Assembly (NCBI GenBank): GCA_020726505.1
Contig: JAHLEZ010000013.1
Span: forward strand, 1,054,001-1,118,000
Direction of reading: 5' to 3'
Length of the DNA stretch: 64,000 nt
Source of the DNA: Leptodontidium sp. MPI-SDFR-AT-0119
Taxonomy: Eukaryota; Ascomycota; Leotiomycetes; Helotiales; Leptodontidiaceae
Numbering within the stretch: the stretch's first letter is position 1; the number at the start of each line of letters is the position of its first letter. A program made the position numbers and the translations under genes. Below the pieces are notes generated by a model. That model made no database searches and was not told the origin of the DNA. It saw only the letters and a program-made list of their open reading frames with translations. Below are positions 12,166-24,001 of the stretch, one piece after another.

Positions 12166-12457
12166 TAACCTCCCGGTCCTGATGATCTTGCAATAACCAA
12201 AGCCATCATTCTACACCCAGCATCACCTCCAATTTCCGTTGAAAACTTTGGCATCATTCGAAGGTCTTCTGCCGTTCGAGTCCAGCCAGAAGAGTCATTT
12301 CAAGGTGAGTCTCGTTCCGAGACCTTGCCTAAACTCCCATTTTTTACTCAGAGCCAATGTTGACTTGTTACCTTGCATAGATCGAGATCCAATTTCACCG
12401 CGCAGTTGCGAAACGATATATACGTCTCCAAACTCTCAACACTTCCAGAGTCCGACA

Positions 12458-12637
12458 ATGTGCAAGATATATCGCCAGTGGTATGCCTGCCAACATTACA
12501 TCGACTCAGCCAAAGTCGAAGGCGCAAAGTGCATAGGGGAGGCGGCCAGATGGTGTGTTCCAAAAATTGTAGAACTACCAGCGGAGCCGGGATCAGTATG
12601 CTCAGATGCTGGGGGAACCCAGTGTTCAGGGCGCTAA
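12458..12637 (+). CDS. Possible small Cys-containing protein (59 aa)
   Basis: Short frame MCKIYRQWYACQHYI... with six cysteines (positions 2, 11, 25, 33, 48, 56) and a His at 13. Filamentous fungi encode many short proteins that begin with an M-C-x-x-Y pattern followed by C-x-H, usually without known role, and this resembles them. Supporting context: a TATA box at 12158, a leader intron 12305-12380 with a CATAG acceptor, and a GTAAGT donor just after the stop at 12641 (possible 3' UTR intron, or a sign that the real last exon differs). No signal peptide, so a cytosolic product is expected. Function unknown. Confidence 0.4.
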   Translation: MCKIYRQWYACQHYIDSAKVEGAKCIGEAARWCVPKIVELPAEPGSVCSDAGGTQCSGR

Positions 12638-14804
12638 TAGCTCGTAAGTTGCTCACTTACTTTGCCAAGTCGAAAGCATTGAATTGACTTGATTCAGTAT
12701 TCGGCGAGTCCTGGGCGAGCGGGCATTGTTGCCACCTCATCAATGCCGATTGGAATTGGGATTTATCAAAGCCGAAGAAATGGGGACTGGGAGCATGGCA
12801 GTTTTAGTGGAGGGTGGCCAACAAGCGACTGGCCTGGTGCTGCTATGCAAGTCACTGGTGTTGGCGTGATTGAAGCCCCGGAGTTTTGGCGTTGGGAAAT
12901 TGGTCGCTGGAACATATCGGGGGGGGGGGGGAATCTTGCAGAGACGTAGCACTCGTCCTCCTTTCAGTCAGAATATCACCTGCCTTCCATCAACTTTCGA
13001 TTGGTGGGAAAGAGTCATGCACTTGCGTATGTGATCGTTATAGAGCGAGCGGCATAATACCTTGCAAAATGTTGGAGATTTCGAATCATCGACTTCGTCT
13101 AGGGCCATTGGCTCAGCTGCTCGGAGCTCACCCATTCATGGACTGTCCAGGCACTTCCTACGTCTATCCTGGCCAGCCACCAGCCAAGATGAGTTCCGAT
13201 ATCAGCATGGTAAGGAAATGGGGGCTTGCATAAGATGCGGGAAGCTGTGCGAGTCACCATGGACACGCCTAAATGGTGCAGTATCTGTACTGGGAGATCA
13301 GTATCTCTGGCCCGCCGGTTATCAGACACGCAACAAAGCAAGTATCGTGCGATGCTCATATAAGGATGGTTGCCTTGGTGTTGGAATACGGCACTGTGGA
13401 GCAAATAATGCCTAACAGTGGCCGCTTCGCTGGCCGCACCATTTCCCAGTCATGTGATACGCCTGTGAAGAAGAGACCAGGCGCGGACTCAAGCAGAGAA
13501 CTTTCCAATTCCATCTTTGTCTGCATGTTGACTAGATGAAATGAGGAGGGTGGATAAAAGGGGCCATGCTCCTCCATCACATGCAGTCGCCTTCGCTCCT
13601 TTGCCTCTGGAGGACACTGAAATGTTGGCAAATGGAGGGGGGCCATAGGATGCAATCCGAGGGAAGATCAGTGGGGGATCCTCCCCGACTACTCCGAACG
13701 GCGACGTCTACCCGTCAGTCCGACTGGTTTACAGGTCATGTTGGTGATTTTCTGGCTTCATGACTGGCGGAGAGATAGATTGGCGTTCTTGAAGGGCCGG
13801 TAGAAGACGTGAGGTGCGACCATGGTTGGATATGAATCGAGCTCCTGTAATCGTACGATATTCAATGGCAAGAACCCATTGGGCTTCGAGATGCCACTGC
13901 AGCTTTGACAGCGGAGTTGCGGGCGGGAGGGGTCCCGTTGCTGTCAAACGTCACTCACGGCTGTGACGATGCATCGAAGATGACTGACTGATCTGGTGCG
14001 CCGTGGGACGTGAGAGTTGTGGCTGCAGGAGTGCCTTGTAGAAAAGGACAGAAGGGGTACGCAGCGCTTGCCTGCATGCTTGTGTGCATATTGTTGACCG
14101 TCCACTCGAGATGCCAGATGGCGAGTCGAGCGAAGCTAACTTGTAGGCCAGCCACCCTCCATCACTTGACAAATACTAGAGTAATCCATGTCAATCTTGA
14201 TGAGGAAATTGAGAGGAGTCGTAAATGGTAGCTGTTGTTTGGGTGACCAGGTTTTGTAGCCCCTACAGGTATAATGCGTCCAGCAAGACCAATATTGACA
14301 ACTGTTTGTGATGTCCCGGGGACGTGAGTAAACCTTGGCTCCATTGGATTGCCTAGAAGTGAAGCGGAGAAGGCTTTCGTTTTCTGAACACAATCAGTTC
14401 TCCATCAGTAGCATGTAATCATAGCAAAAAACGCGATTTTGACCTTTCGATGATGATTGAAGCCTTTGTTGTCGATTGAGAAGAGACGAAAAGTGTTGAA
14501 GCGTCAAAATAGTCGCCGCCTTAAGCACATAAGCGCCGCCCTAGATAAGCGAACTGTTCAACCTCTGGAAAACGTGATCACTAGAAATCGAAACAATGAC
14601 CTTCTATTTCACGAATTCAGAACAAGGCCCATCAAGTTCAACGCGAAGAAGCCACCCGGCATATCCAGACTCAATTGCTCTTCAACTAGGATCGAGTTTC
14701 CAATTTGTCTCAGTTTCAACCTTTGAAGGCTTTCTCTGAAGCGTAGGCATTCACCAAGGTAGGTGGGTACAGAGTAGGTGGCTATTCTCGGGCACAGAGA
14801 CCAA
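12638..14804. other. Intergenic region without recognised gene
   Basis: About 2.2 kb upstream of MDM12. It includes a G13 run (12919-12931). A frame at 12689-12949 is Gly/Ser-rich and ends in the G run; not convincing. Nothing else identified. Confidence 0.4.
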
Positions 14805-16046
14805 ATGTCCATCGATCTCAACTGGGAGACTCTCACCACTGGCCCCGATGGCGTTGCATTGGCAGAGAGAATTCGGGATTTTGTACACGAGAAGTTCCAG
14901 ACGGTGACCCTTCCGCGCTTCATCAAGGGCGTCAAAGTCCACGCCTTCGAGTTCGGGTCCATAGCCCCAGAAATCGCGATCAAAGACATCTGTGATCCAT
15001 TACCTGATTTCTATGAGGAGACAGAAGACGATTACGGTGAAGACGGCGAGGAAGATGGCCAGAATGGTGAATGGAAAGCAAAGGCCACAGACGAGGAGAC
15101 CTTGAGAGAGCGAAGGAGGATGGACCGAGTCGAAAGAACGAATGGACCTTCACAAGTCACGCATTATCCACCATATATTGACACACGACTACCAGGAATG
15201 CGGTCGATGCAGAACCCTGGAGACATTGGAAGTCCGTTTCTAGGAGTCAGTACCCCCGGAATTCCAGGTGGAACATCGAATCTTCATTACTTCCATTCCC
15301 AACTTGCTACTGGACTGTCTGGTACTCAAACACCACTTGCTGCCGTGGCTGGTGCACATCTACCACACGGATGGCCGGACTACTCAAATCTCCATGCAGG
15401 TGGTAACGGGCATCGGCACACAGCAAGTGGGAGTTCCATTTCACCACCACCAACAGCAGATGGACAGGCGCAAGCATTACGAGAGAAAGCGAGCGTTTCT
15501 ACACTAGCTACCTCAAATTCAACAACAAGACCCCAAACCAGAGAAGGACTCTTAGAGGAAACCATCGAAGAAGAACCCACCTCGCCTCCACGAAGGTTTC
15601 GGGAACCTAAAGCCGAAGATCTCCAAACGGTATTTCGAGTACGATATTCTGGAGATGTAAGGCTGTCTTTGACCGCGGAGATCCTACTCGACTACCCTAT
15701 GCCTAGTTTTGTGGGAATACCTGTCAAACTGAACATCACCGGGTTGTCGTTCGATGGAGTTGCTGTGTTGGCATACATCAGGAAGCGAGCCCATTTCTGC
15801 TTCCTCTCACCTGAAGATGCGTATGCCGCTATTGGAGCAGAGGATGAGGAAGATCACAATTCCAATGGCATGAAAATGGGTGGACTGCTGCACGAGATTA
15901 AAGTCGAAAGTGAAATTGGGCAGAGGGAGAATGGGAAGCAAGTTCTCAAGAACGTTGGAAAGGTTGAAAAGTTCGTCCTTGAACAGGTCAGGCGGATATT
16001 CGAAGACGAATTTGTGTATCCCAGTTTTTGGACCTTCTTGGTATAG
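14805..16046 (+). CDS. MDM12: Mitochondrial distribution and morphology protein 12 (ERMES subunit)
   Basis: Single-exon 413-residue protein. The start [10 protein letters not shown] at 14805 matches the conserved Mdm12 N-terminus; an in-frame ATG nine codons upstream is not used in the family. The SMP lipid-binding domain is split in two: an N-terminal part ([35 protein letters not shown], about residues 25-75) and a C-terminal part ([20 protein letters not shown] through [14 protein letters not shown], about 275-413), with a long low-complexity acidic/Ser/Pro insert between them, as in other filamentous fungi. Mdm12 is the cytosolic SMP-domain bridge of the ERMES complex that tethers ER to mitochondria with Mmm1 and Mdm34 and moves phospholipids. 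Convergent with VPS28 205 bp downstream. Confidence 0.97.
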   Translation: MSIDLNWETLTTGPDGVALAERIRDFVHEKFQTVTLPRFIKGVKVHAFEFGSIAPEIAIKDICDPLPDFYEETEDDYGEDGEEDGQNGEWKAKATDEETLRERRRMDRVERTNGPSQVTHYPPYIDTRLPGMRSMQNPGDIGSPFLGVSTPGIPGGTSNLHYFHSQLATGLSGTQTPLAAVAGAHLPHGWPDYSNLHAGGNGHRHTASGSSISPPPTADGQAQALREKASVSTLATSNSTTRPQTREGLLEETIEEEPTSPPRRFREPKAEDLQTVFRVRYSGDVRLSLTAEILLDYPMPSFVGIPVKLNITGLSFDGVAVLAYIRKRAHFCFLSPEDAYAAIGAEDEEDHNSNGMKMGGLLHEIKVESEIGQRENGKQVLKNVGKVEKFVLEQVRRIFEDEFVYPSFWTFLV

Positions 16047-16251
16047 CGTCCATGGTATCACGTCCGTGGAAGTTCTGGATTGTTGATAAAGGCTGGGGAA
16101 ATTGTCACCAACAAATGTCATTGAGAGCCCAAGAGTTCCTCTTGATACTCAATACCACGAAAATAAAATAAAAATTCCAGACCCAACCCACAACTCCATC
16201 GCTATGCCCGAAAAACCTCATCTGAATTGCAAAGTTGTCCATCCCATCATG

Positions 16252-17058
16252 TCACTTCAGCGTTGCTTTGAACCCCTGGTATGCGCTATTCATATCCAAC
16301 TCCAACTCCCTCGCTTGGTCTTCACTGACCTCCTCTGTAGCCTTCATCTGGTTCAAGGCAATCAACCACTGCACAATCTTCCCTCTCCCCTCAAAATCCT
16401 GGTCTGTGACCTTATTCGCACTTTGTATGACATCCGATAGCAAGGGGTGCAACTGGTCTTTCGCAAGCAATCCAAGCTTGAGAGCGTCGAGAAATGTAAT
16501 AAAGTCTTGTGTAGCCTCTAAAATCAAAGTTCCATTCGATCCACCATTCCCGCCAGTGGTTGTATTTATGGATGGCGCAGTGACCGTACTTGGGAGACCA
16601 ATTCGGATTCGTTCTGTTGCTCGAGGAACTTCCATCTGCTGCGGTCAATTCACGATTCCCCGCAGATCGTCGGGAAACATACATCCCAAACACTCTTGAA
16701 AGTCTCCAGATCTCTAAACTCGCGCGAAACAGCATCGTCTGCCAGGATTTGTTTGTACTGCTTCAACAAGCGATCGCAGATCTCGGTGTAGTCCGTTTCG
16801 GAGATCGCATCTTTGAGATATGCCTTCTCTAGCTCGTCCAAAGTGATGATGATGCTGAAGACTTCCGCAAGAGAGTCCTGGAGGTCCCTCTCCGCTCTGG
16901 TCTCTGCAAGCTTGACTTCCTTGGAGAGATTCATATTAATATCGGCTGGGAGGTTCTGGCGGCAGTCTTACCTCGTCAAGGTTTATTGTCGCAGACAACG
17001 TCGTGTTTGGGATATAACTGTGGGGGGTAGGCGCGTACGCCTGTCGAGTTGGATACAT
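16252..17058 (-). CDS. VPS28: ESCRT-I subunit Vps28
   Basis: 235 residues in three exons: 17058-16972, 16919-16683 and 16635-16252. Exon 1 encodes MYPTRQAYAPTPHSYIPNT, the usual fungal Vps28 N-terminus. Exon 2 gives the coiled core that binds Vps23 (EVKLAETRAERDLQDSLAEV, LDELEKAYLKDAI). Exon 3 gives WDMEVPRATERIRIGLP and the C-terminal four-helix bundle (DFITFLDALKLGL, LSDVIQSANKV, KIVQWLIALNQM), which recruits ESCRT-II. Role: sorting of ubiquitinated cargo into multivesicular bodies. The second intron ends in a CAGCAG tandem acceptor (16641-16636); use of the first CAG would add one Gln. It is divergent from NOC2 with only 219 bp between start codons, so the two probably share a promoter region. 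Confidence 0.96.
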
Positions 17059-17277
17059 TGTCCCACTTTGTATCCCACTCTCTCCTCTGTTGAATGATGG
17101 CTGGTGGATTTGAGAGGCTGATACCTGATCGCGGGATGAATTCAGTGGGGCTGTTCTGCCCGCGCTAAAGAGCCTCGATCGCTTGAAGAAGCTAGACCTC
17201 CGCCAAAAAAGTCTACCTGCTTTTTTTTATCTTACAGCAAACCCAAGCATCATTGTCGCAAAGCACCCAACGTCACA
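17059..17277. promoter_or_regulatory. Bidirectional promoter, VPS28/NOC2
   Basis: Only 219 bp separates the start codons of the divergent VPS28 and NOC2 genes. A T-rich tract (17220-17229) lies close to the NOC2 start. Shared regulation is inference from spacing. Confidence 0.6.
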
Positions 17278-19587
17278 ATGGCCAAAAATTCGAAGAAGGC
17301 CACTCGTAAGTTCGAGAAGAATCATCTCAAGGATACACTCGAGAAGCGAAAAGCCGGAGCAAAGATCAAGCAGCGCAACCAGGTCAAGGCCAAGCGACAA
17401 GCCCGCAATGCGAAAGATGCAGAGTTCGAGGGAAAGGGTGGGGAGGAGGAATCTAAGGCAAAGACGCCTGTTAAGGAGGATCCTTTCGGAAAGATGAACG
17501 TGGACGACTTCTTCCAGGGCGGATTCGAAATCCCTGAAAAGCTTGCAAAGAAATCGAAATCGAAATCGAAAGCAGTTCCCGAGAAATTAGGCAAGAGGAA
17601 ACGATCGGAGCTCGAAGTAGAGGATGACGATTCTTCAGAGGTATCGTTCGAGGAGGCACCTGTCTTGAGCGACAGCGAAGATGGGAGCGAGCCCGAGGAC
17701 GATATTGGAATGAGCAAGGGTGCTATGGATGCATTGGCAAGCAAGGACCCGGAATTCTACAAATATTTAAAGGAGAACGATCCCGAAGCACTCGATTTTG
17801 ACGACAATGCGGATCTGGCAGAGGTTGATGACTTGAGTGGGAGCGAAGATGAACAGCCAAAGAAGAAGAAAAAGAAGTCCAAGAAGGCCCCAGTTGAGGA
17901 AGTCCACGACGAGGAGGTGTCCGAGGAGGAAGCCGAAGATGCTTCAGAGCTGACAAAAGAACTGGTTGCCAAATGGACAAAAGCTATGAAAGATCAACAC
18001 TCCTTACGGGCAATGCGACAGGTAGTCCTTGCATTCAGAGCAGCGGCGCATGTCAATGAGGATGATGGGAAGGAATACAAGTACACCATCTCGAATTCTC
18101 AAGTATACCACGAGCTTCTCGTTACGGCCTTGAAGTACGTCCCCGAAGTTCTCAACCACCACATTCCCGTCAAGGAAACTGCAGCTGGGAAGGTTCGGGT
18201 TTCGACAGACTCGAAGAAGTTCAAGACCCTCACAGCCCTCCTCAAATCATACACGTCCTCTGTACACCACCTTCTTACCACCTTGTCGGATGCTCCAACC
18301 CTCAAACTCACACTTGCCTCCGTCACTCCGCTTCTCCCATACCTTCTTTCATTCAAGAAACTTCTCAAGAATATTGTCAAAACCGTTGTCAACATTTGGT
18401 CCGATTCTTCAAGCGACGAAGCAACACGAATCACAGCGTTTCTCGTTGTTCGGCGTTTGGCGGTAATCGGAGATCCAGGATTGCGGGAAGCTGTTTTGAA
18501 AACTGTTTACCAAGGATTGATCACAGGAAGCCGAAGCACAACCGTGCACACGATCCAAGGAATCAATTTGATGAAGAACTCAGCTGCGGAACTCTGGGGT
18601 ATCGATGCAGGAGTTGGCTATGCCACTGGCTTCACATTCATTCGCCAACTTGCCATCCATCTCCGGAACAGCATCACCAACAACCAGCAAGAATCGTACA
18701 AGACGGTTTACAACTGGCAATATGTGCACTCCTTGGACTTCTGGTCATGCGTACTGTCTGAGCATTGCAGTCCGGTAAAGGAAGCCGAGAACGGCAAGGA
18801 ATCCGAGCTACGACCGTTGATCTATCCCACTGTGCAAGTCACGCTCGGAGCTATGCGCCTCATCCCCACATCTACATATTTCCCTCTGCGATTCCAACTG
18901 ATGAGGTCACTTCTCAGATTGTCCCGAGCAACTGGCACATACATCCCACTAGCTTCAGCATTACTCGAAGTCTTGAACTCCAACGAAATGAAGAAACCCG
19001 CAAAGCCCAGCACGCTCAAGGGTCTCGACTTTGCCTCAAATTACAAGGCACAGAAAGCCTATCTGAGAACAAGAGTGTACCAAGATGGTGTAGGGGAGCA
19101 AGTTGCAGAATTGCTGTCGGAATTCTTCGTTCTCTGGTCAACAAGCATTGCATTCCCAGAGCTAGCCTTGCCAGTCATCGTGATGCTGAAGCGCTGGCTG
19201 AAGGATGCAGGCCACAAGGCTTCTGGAAACAAGAATATCAAGGTCAACTCTGTCTTTATCCTCCTGTTCCAGAAGATCGAAGCCAATGCCAAGTTCATAG
19301 AGCAACACAGAGCCAAGGTCGAGTTTGCACCAAACAACAGAGCGGGCGTGGATAATTTCCTCAAGGACTTCGAGTGGGAGAAGACTCCTCTTGGTGCATT
19401 TGTGTCTGGACAGCGAAAGCAACGAGAAGAGAAGGCCAAGCTTTTGGAAGAGGGTCGAAGGGAAGAAGACCGGAAAAGGAAGGCGGACCGCGAGAAAGAA
19501 AAGGCTGGTGCTGGTAGTGATGAGGATATGGAAGATGTTGATGATGATTCCGAAGCTGGGTTTGAGACTGAGGAGGATGACGAGTAG
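17278..19587 (+). CDS. NOC2: Nucleolar complex protein 2 (60S ribosome biogenesis)
   Basis: Single-exon, 769 residues. The basic N-terminus (MAKNSKKATRKFEKNHLKD) and central signature DPEFYKYLKENDPEALDFDD are diagnostic of Noc2. Acidic and Lys-rich low-complexity stretches (about 115-225) are followed by the alpha-helical Noc2 domain (about 225-680), including the segment LRFQLMRSLLRLSRATGTYI and LDFASNYKAQKAYLRTRVYQ. The tail is acidic (EDMEDVDDDSEAGFETEEDD). Noc2 pairs with Noc1/Mak21 in the nucleolus and Noc3 in the nucleoplasm to drive intranuclear export of 60S precursors. An AATAAA lies at 19732, about 145 bp after the stop, a possible polyadenylation signal. Divergent with VPS28. Confidence 0.97.
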   Translation: MAKNSKKATRKFEKNHLKDTLEKRKAGAKIKQRNQVKAKRQARNAKDAEFEGKGGEEESKAKTPVKEDPFGKMNVDDFFQGGFEIPEKLAKKSKSKSKAVPEKLGKRKRSELEVEDDDSSEVSFEEAPVLSDSEDGSEPEDDIGMSKGAMDALASKDPEFYKYLKENDPEALDFDDNADLAEVDDLSGSEDEQPKKKKKKSKKAPVEEVHDEEVSEEEAEDASELTKELVAKWTKAMKDQHSLRAMRQVVLAFRAAAHVNEDDGKEYKYTISNSQVYHELLVTALKYVPEVLNHHIPVKETAAGKVRVSTDSKKFKTLTALLKSYTSSVHHLLTTLSDAPTLKLTLASVTPLLPYLLSFKKLLKNIVKTVVNIWSDSSSDEATRITAFLVVRRLAVIGDPGLREAVLKTVYQGLITGSRSTTVHTIQGINLMKNSAAELWGIDAGVGYATGFTFIRQLAIHLRNSITNNQQESYKTVYNWQYVHSLDFWSCVLSEHCSPVKEAENGKESELRPLIYPTVQVTLGAMRLIPTSTYFPLRFQLMRSLLRLSRATGTYIPLASALLEVLNSNEMKKPAKPSTLKGLDFASNYKAQKAYLRTRVYQDGVGEQVAELLSEFFVLWSTSIAFPELALPVIVMLKRWLKDAGHKASGNKNIKVNSVFILLFQKIEANAKFIEQHRAKVEFAPNNRAGVDNFLKDFEWEKTPLGAFVSGQRKQREEKAKLLEEGRREEDRKRKADREKEKAGAGSDEDMEDVDDDSEAGFETEEDDE

Positions 19588-21265
19588 ATTTGTACAGTCA
19601 TGGGAGGCATAACTATGGAGTCTGGCGTATGAAAAAACGGCTTTGGTTCTTAGCTTAAGCGAATGAGGATAGAAGCGCTGTTATCAATCAAGATTTTGAA
19701 CATGCGATGAGATTTGGATGTGTACGTCTCGAATAAATAGGTATGTTTACTATGCCTGCATTATGATCGAGAACGCATAAGTAATGAATGATCACCACCT
19801 TCAAAACGTTGTGCCATTTTGGCCGAATATAATTACCAACATACCTGTGAAGAGCAGCTTCTCCGCATTGAGGGATATACATCGTGTGGCACGACTGAGA
19901 AACGAGATATGAAGTTGAAGTTGCCTACCTTGTATTGATATCATTTTACTGTACCTGTGAAAAATCGTTTCAACTACAGACTCCAATCTTTTCTGGACCA
20001 GACTCAGGCATTTAATAGCAATGTCATGTTCTCTTCACCCACTCATAGTCTAGCAAAATCCTTGATCAGCAATCAGAACAGTAAGAAGAAGACCTATCGC
20101 TAAAGCCAAACATTACACAACCCTTTCCCAGCCTCGGCGGTGTATCAAATACCCGGCACTCGTTCTATTGACTCGTTCTTTTTGTTCGGCACGTTGACGA
20201 AGAGGTACCCAAATGTAGAAACTTTGTGATCTGAGCCTTGAGTTTGGCAAGCGTTGGTTAAGGTTCGCTGCCAGAATTAAACAGCGAAGAAGACGAGGAT
20301 GGAATGGGGCCCTGATGGTGCATTTCGACTGGCTGGACTTACTGGACCTTATAATGTTGTCCTCCCCTAAATCTCATGCTTAAGCGACTCTAGAATAAAC
20401 AAAGAGGTGCAGCACGTGGTCTCTCTCTTGAAATCGCAAAGTTCAACCGCCTTTGCACGAGCAGGACGTCAACCATGCACGACATAGACATGAGTTAGGG
20501 ACGAACTGGGAAAGCAATCATTCTAATTTCATCTGAGTCCCAGAAGTGCAAGTGTTGATTTCTTTAACCAATTATCATCGAGAATTGAAGCGTGGGACTG
20601 GCTGGCGTCATGATTGGCTGTTGCAAGCGACCCCAAGGATTGACTTCAACGACATCTCATCTCAACTCCCTCCAAACACTCAGAACACCAATGCTCTCAC
20701 CCACATGTCAACTTACATCTATCACAACCAATCAGGACCGTTGACTTGAGCCATCGACAACTAAATGATCGCTGTCCCGATACTTCTCTAGCCAAAGGAT
20801 AAAGTGTTGAACCTGCTGATGCATCCGAAGACGGAGCACTTTCATACTGGCCCCGGAAACAGATGCATCTGCTTCGCTGACTCGTCAACGATGGACAGTC
20901 GTCCGTCTCTAAGCTATACTTGTACAGTATTCAGCCGGTCTATCAATCTTGGATCCGCAACAAAGGCGCGTCTAGCGCTGTGGAACGCCCATCCCACATG
21001 CCCTCCCATGCAAGACCTTATTCGGGTGAAGCCCATGTGCTTTTATGATAGGTCAAAAGCGCTGACATAGGCCCATGTGAGACAATGATGTACTTTGGAG
21101 GGGCACATGAGGGGTTGAGATGCCGAGCCAGCTAAGAATATATCACTCTATCTCTTCGCCCCCCTCACTTTTCTTTCTTTTCGTCCCTCCAAGTCTCTCT
21201 GTCTCTCTACATAGTATCAACTACTTTCTCCTCCATTCTCGTTCAACCAGCAATGAGAGAGTACC
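19588..21265. other. Intergenic region, BTA1 promoter side
   Basis: 1.7 kb with no recognised gene. The last 100 bp before BTA1 (21140-21240) are strongly pyrimidine-rich (ctctctgtctctct), typical of fungal core promoters and leaders. A poly(A)-signal-like AATAAA for NOC2 lies at 19732. Confidence 0.4.
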
Positions 21266-24001
21266 ATGGCTTCTCTTACCCCTAGCATCCTCGCCAGGGA
21301 CCCCCACACCCAAATCATCATCGTAGGAGCAGCACTCGTTCTCCTTATAGGCGTTATCTTCGCCGCAACTTTCCGTTCTTCGACATCAAAGAAAGTCGAG
21401 GATGAGGAACTCACAGCTTTCGGGTCGTTTTTGCGCTTTTTCTATGCTTCGTTCTTGAAGCCGCATACCGGCGACGGTACCGGAAATGGCCAGCAGGATG
21501 CTCTTGAGAGCTTCTACAAGGCGCAAGCTGGTGTGTATGATGCGACTAGAAAAAGGCTGTTGCGAGGTCGTGAGGACATGCTTGGCTTAGTCGCTGCTCA
21601 ACTCGTGCAGAAGGCTGCAAGGGAGCGAACACATGACCCGAAGCGTATCTGGGTGGATGTAAGTGGCTTTCAACTGCCACAATCAATGAAAATACATTTT
21701 ACTAATCTCCCTCTCTGTAGATTGGTGGAGGTACCGGCTGGAACATCGAAGCCATGTCTGAATATGTCGATGTCGAAAATTTCTTCTCGAGCGTCTACCT
21801 CGTCGATTTCTCTCCCTCGCTCTGCGAAGTAGCTCGGAAGCGATTTGCCCGTCTAGGATGGAAAAACGTGAAAGTCGTTTGCCAGGATGCTAGAACATTT
21901 CGTCTGGAAGATCATGAAAATGTTGAGCATGTTGGCAATGATATTGGTTTCGCTCTTCCACCAAGCTACTTCTCAGATGACAGTGCTAGTATTGTTGGAG
22001 CTGATCTTATCACCCTGTCGTACAGTTTATCCATGATTGTAAGTTCTACATTGCTCTTGTTGGATTTCTCAGGTTAATGGAAACAGCCCGACTTCTACTC
22101 AGTGATTGATTCTCTCACGTCTCTACTCGCTCCTACTGGCATCATTGGAGTCGTTGACTTCTACGTCCAATCTATTGTGGACTTGAGTTGTAGAAACTAC
22201 ACGGGCGGAGTCATAAACCGTCACGTCAACTGGTTTGGTCGACTCTTCTGGAGAGCCTGGTTTGACGTTGATCGAGTTGGTCTCGAAGCCGGTCGTAGAG
22301 ACTACCTCGAGTACCGATTCGGTACCGTTCTCAGCGCCGACTCACGAAATGTCCTCCTTGGCTCCATTCCTTACTACGTTTGGGTCGGATCTCCGAAACG
22401 TCCTTCAACTTCCAACTCGCCAAATTATCCCCACGAGATTGTCGAACGCTTGGATGCTGTAGCAACCGAATCACCATATCTCTTGCCCATGAATCACACG
22501 AATACTCTTTCACGAACGGTCGAGAAGGCCACTCCTCCAGAGTTGAGGTCAAAAGCATACGACGCCGCTATTGTCAACCTCTCAGCGAATCTTCCTCTTC
22601 CTTCATTCTTCTACCAAAACCACCACTGGCGTATCCACTACGACGATCAGCTAAAGAAGCACACCCAGTTCGGCCATGAGTTCATCTACGCATTTACCTG
22701 GGAAGATACACGAGTCGACCACCGCCTTCTGAAACTTACATCCTCAGATGTAGTCCTCGCCATCACCTCAGCAGGCGACAACATCCTCTCATATGCACTC
22801 AACTCCCCCGCCCGAATCCACGCCGTAGATCTCAACCCAAACCAAAACCACCTTCTCGAGCTTAAAGTTGCAGCCTTCACTGCCCTCCCCTATGCTGACG
22901 TCTGGAAACTTTTCGGACAGGGTAAACACCCCAACTTCCGCGAGCTTCTAATCTCCAGACTCTCGCCACACATGTCGTCTCGGGCATTCCAGTACTGGTT
23001 GAATAACACAAATGTCTTTACTTCCTCGCGAGGAAAGGGTCTTTATGAAACAGGTGGTTCCAGACACGCCATCCGCGTCATCCGTCTGCTAGCCACCACT
23101 CTCCGCTTCAGCAAGCAAATCACCGCCCTCTTGGCTGCCAAAACACTCAACGAGCAGCGCGAGATCTGGACCACCAAAATCCGTCCCATCATCATGTCCC
23201 GCATATTCTCCTACCTCGTCGTCTCACAAGAGAAGTTTCTCTGGGCAGCACTGGGCGTACCACACAACCAACTCGCCATGCTAGAAGCCGACCATTTGGC
23301 CTCTGAGACGATTTCAGAAGGCCCAGCAGAAGCGAGCCCCCTAGGCCACTCTGAGAAAGAACTGAATTCCAGTCGAGGGAAAGCTGTGTGGGAATACATG
23401 GTCCAAACACTCGATCCAGTCATCAACAACTCTCTGATTGGTGAGGATAACCCGTATTACCTCGTCTGTCTTCAGGGGAGCTACTCGCACCGCTGCCATC
23501 CGGATTACCTGCAGCCTAAATCGCACCAGAAACTTTCGAGGGGTAATGCATTTGATGGGCTGCGAATCCATACCGATGAGATCAACGAGGTTGTTTCGAG
23601 ACTCACGCCTGGTACATTGACAGTCGCTGTGGTTATGGATAGTATGGATTGGTTCGATCCCGGATCCGTGGAAGCAGAGAGGCAGATTGAGAAATTGAAT
23701 CGTGCGCTGAAGATGGGGGGAAGAGTTCTATTGAGGAGTGCGGCTTTGACACCTTGGTATGTCTCGCGATTCGAGGCGCTTGGCTTTCAAGGGAAGAGAG
23801 TTGGTGCTAGAATTGCTGGTGCTTGTATTGACAGGTTAGCTCCTCTCATCATTTGCCTCGGGAAAGGCCGACTTACTGATTCAAAATAGGGTCAATATGT
23901 ATGCTTCCTGCTGGTTACTTACTAAAATCGAGGTTGTCGCCCCTTCGACTCCAAGAGCCACGCGCCCTAGCTCAGTGGATCTCGAATCCCTTGAGATCTG
24001 A
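21266..24001 (+). CDS. BTA1: Betaine lipid (DGTS) synthase, BtaA/BtaB fusion
   Basis: 856 residues in four exons: 21266-21658, 21721-22038, 22087-23834 and 23890-24001; all introns are GT-AG and 48-62 nt. An N-terminal membrane segment (IIIVGAALVLLIGVIFAATF, about 17-36) precedes a SAM-dependent N-methyltransferase domain with motif I WVDIGGGTGWNIE (about 129-141) and YSLSMIPDFYSVID, the BtaB-like half. The C-terminal BtaA-like half contains YAFTWEDTRVDHRLL, ITSAGDNILSYAL and DLNPNQNHLLELK, characteristic of the 3-amino-3-carboxypropyl transferase. It makes diacylglyceryl-N,N,N-trimethylhomoserine from diacylglycerol and S-adenosylmethionine in the ER; fungi use this phosphorus-free lipid during phosphate starvation. 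The last exon is short and supported mainly by the in-frame join RVNMYASCW. No phosphate-response site was identified. Confidence 0.96.

Larger units (their letters stand above)
7443..12456. other. Long gene-poor region with homopolymer runs
   Basis: About 5 kb. It contains an A15 run (8203-8217), a C23 run (10490-10512), short direct repeats of gttagtca-like units (about 10766-10795) and of gttgattt (about 10968-10995), and a CAG/GGC-rich stretch at 11.0-11.6 kb. A 401-codon minus-strand open frame (10839-12044) overlaps plus-strand open frames and has no protein-like features. No RNA gene recognised. Confidence 0.45.

Noticed and set aside
12239..12637. 132-codon extension of the small Cys protein
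   Set aside because: The extra N-terminus crosses a GTGAGT...CATAG intron and is not protein-like; start at 12458 preferred.
14778..14804. Upstream ATG for MDM12
   Set aside because: The family begins MSID; the nine extra codons have no counterpart.
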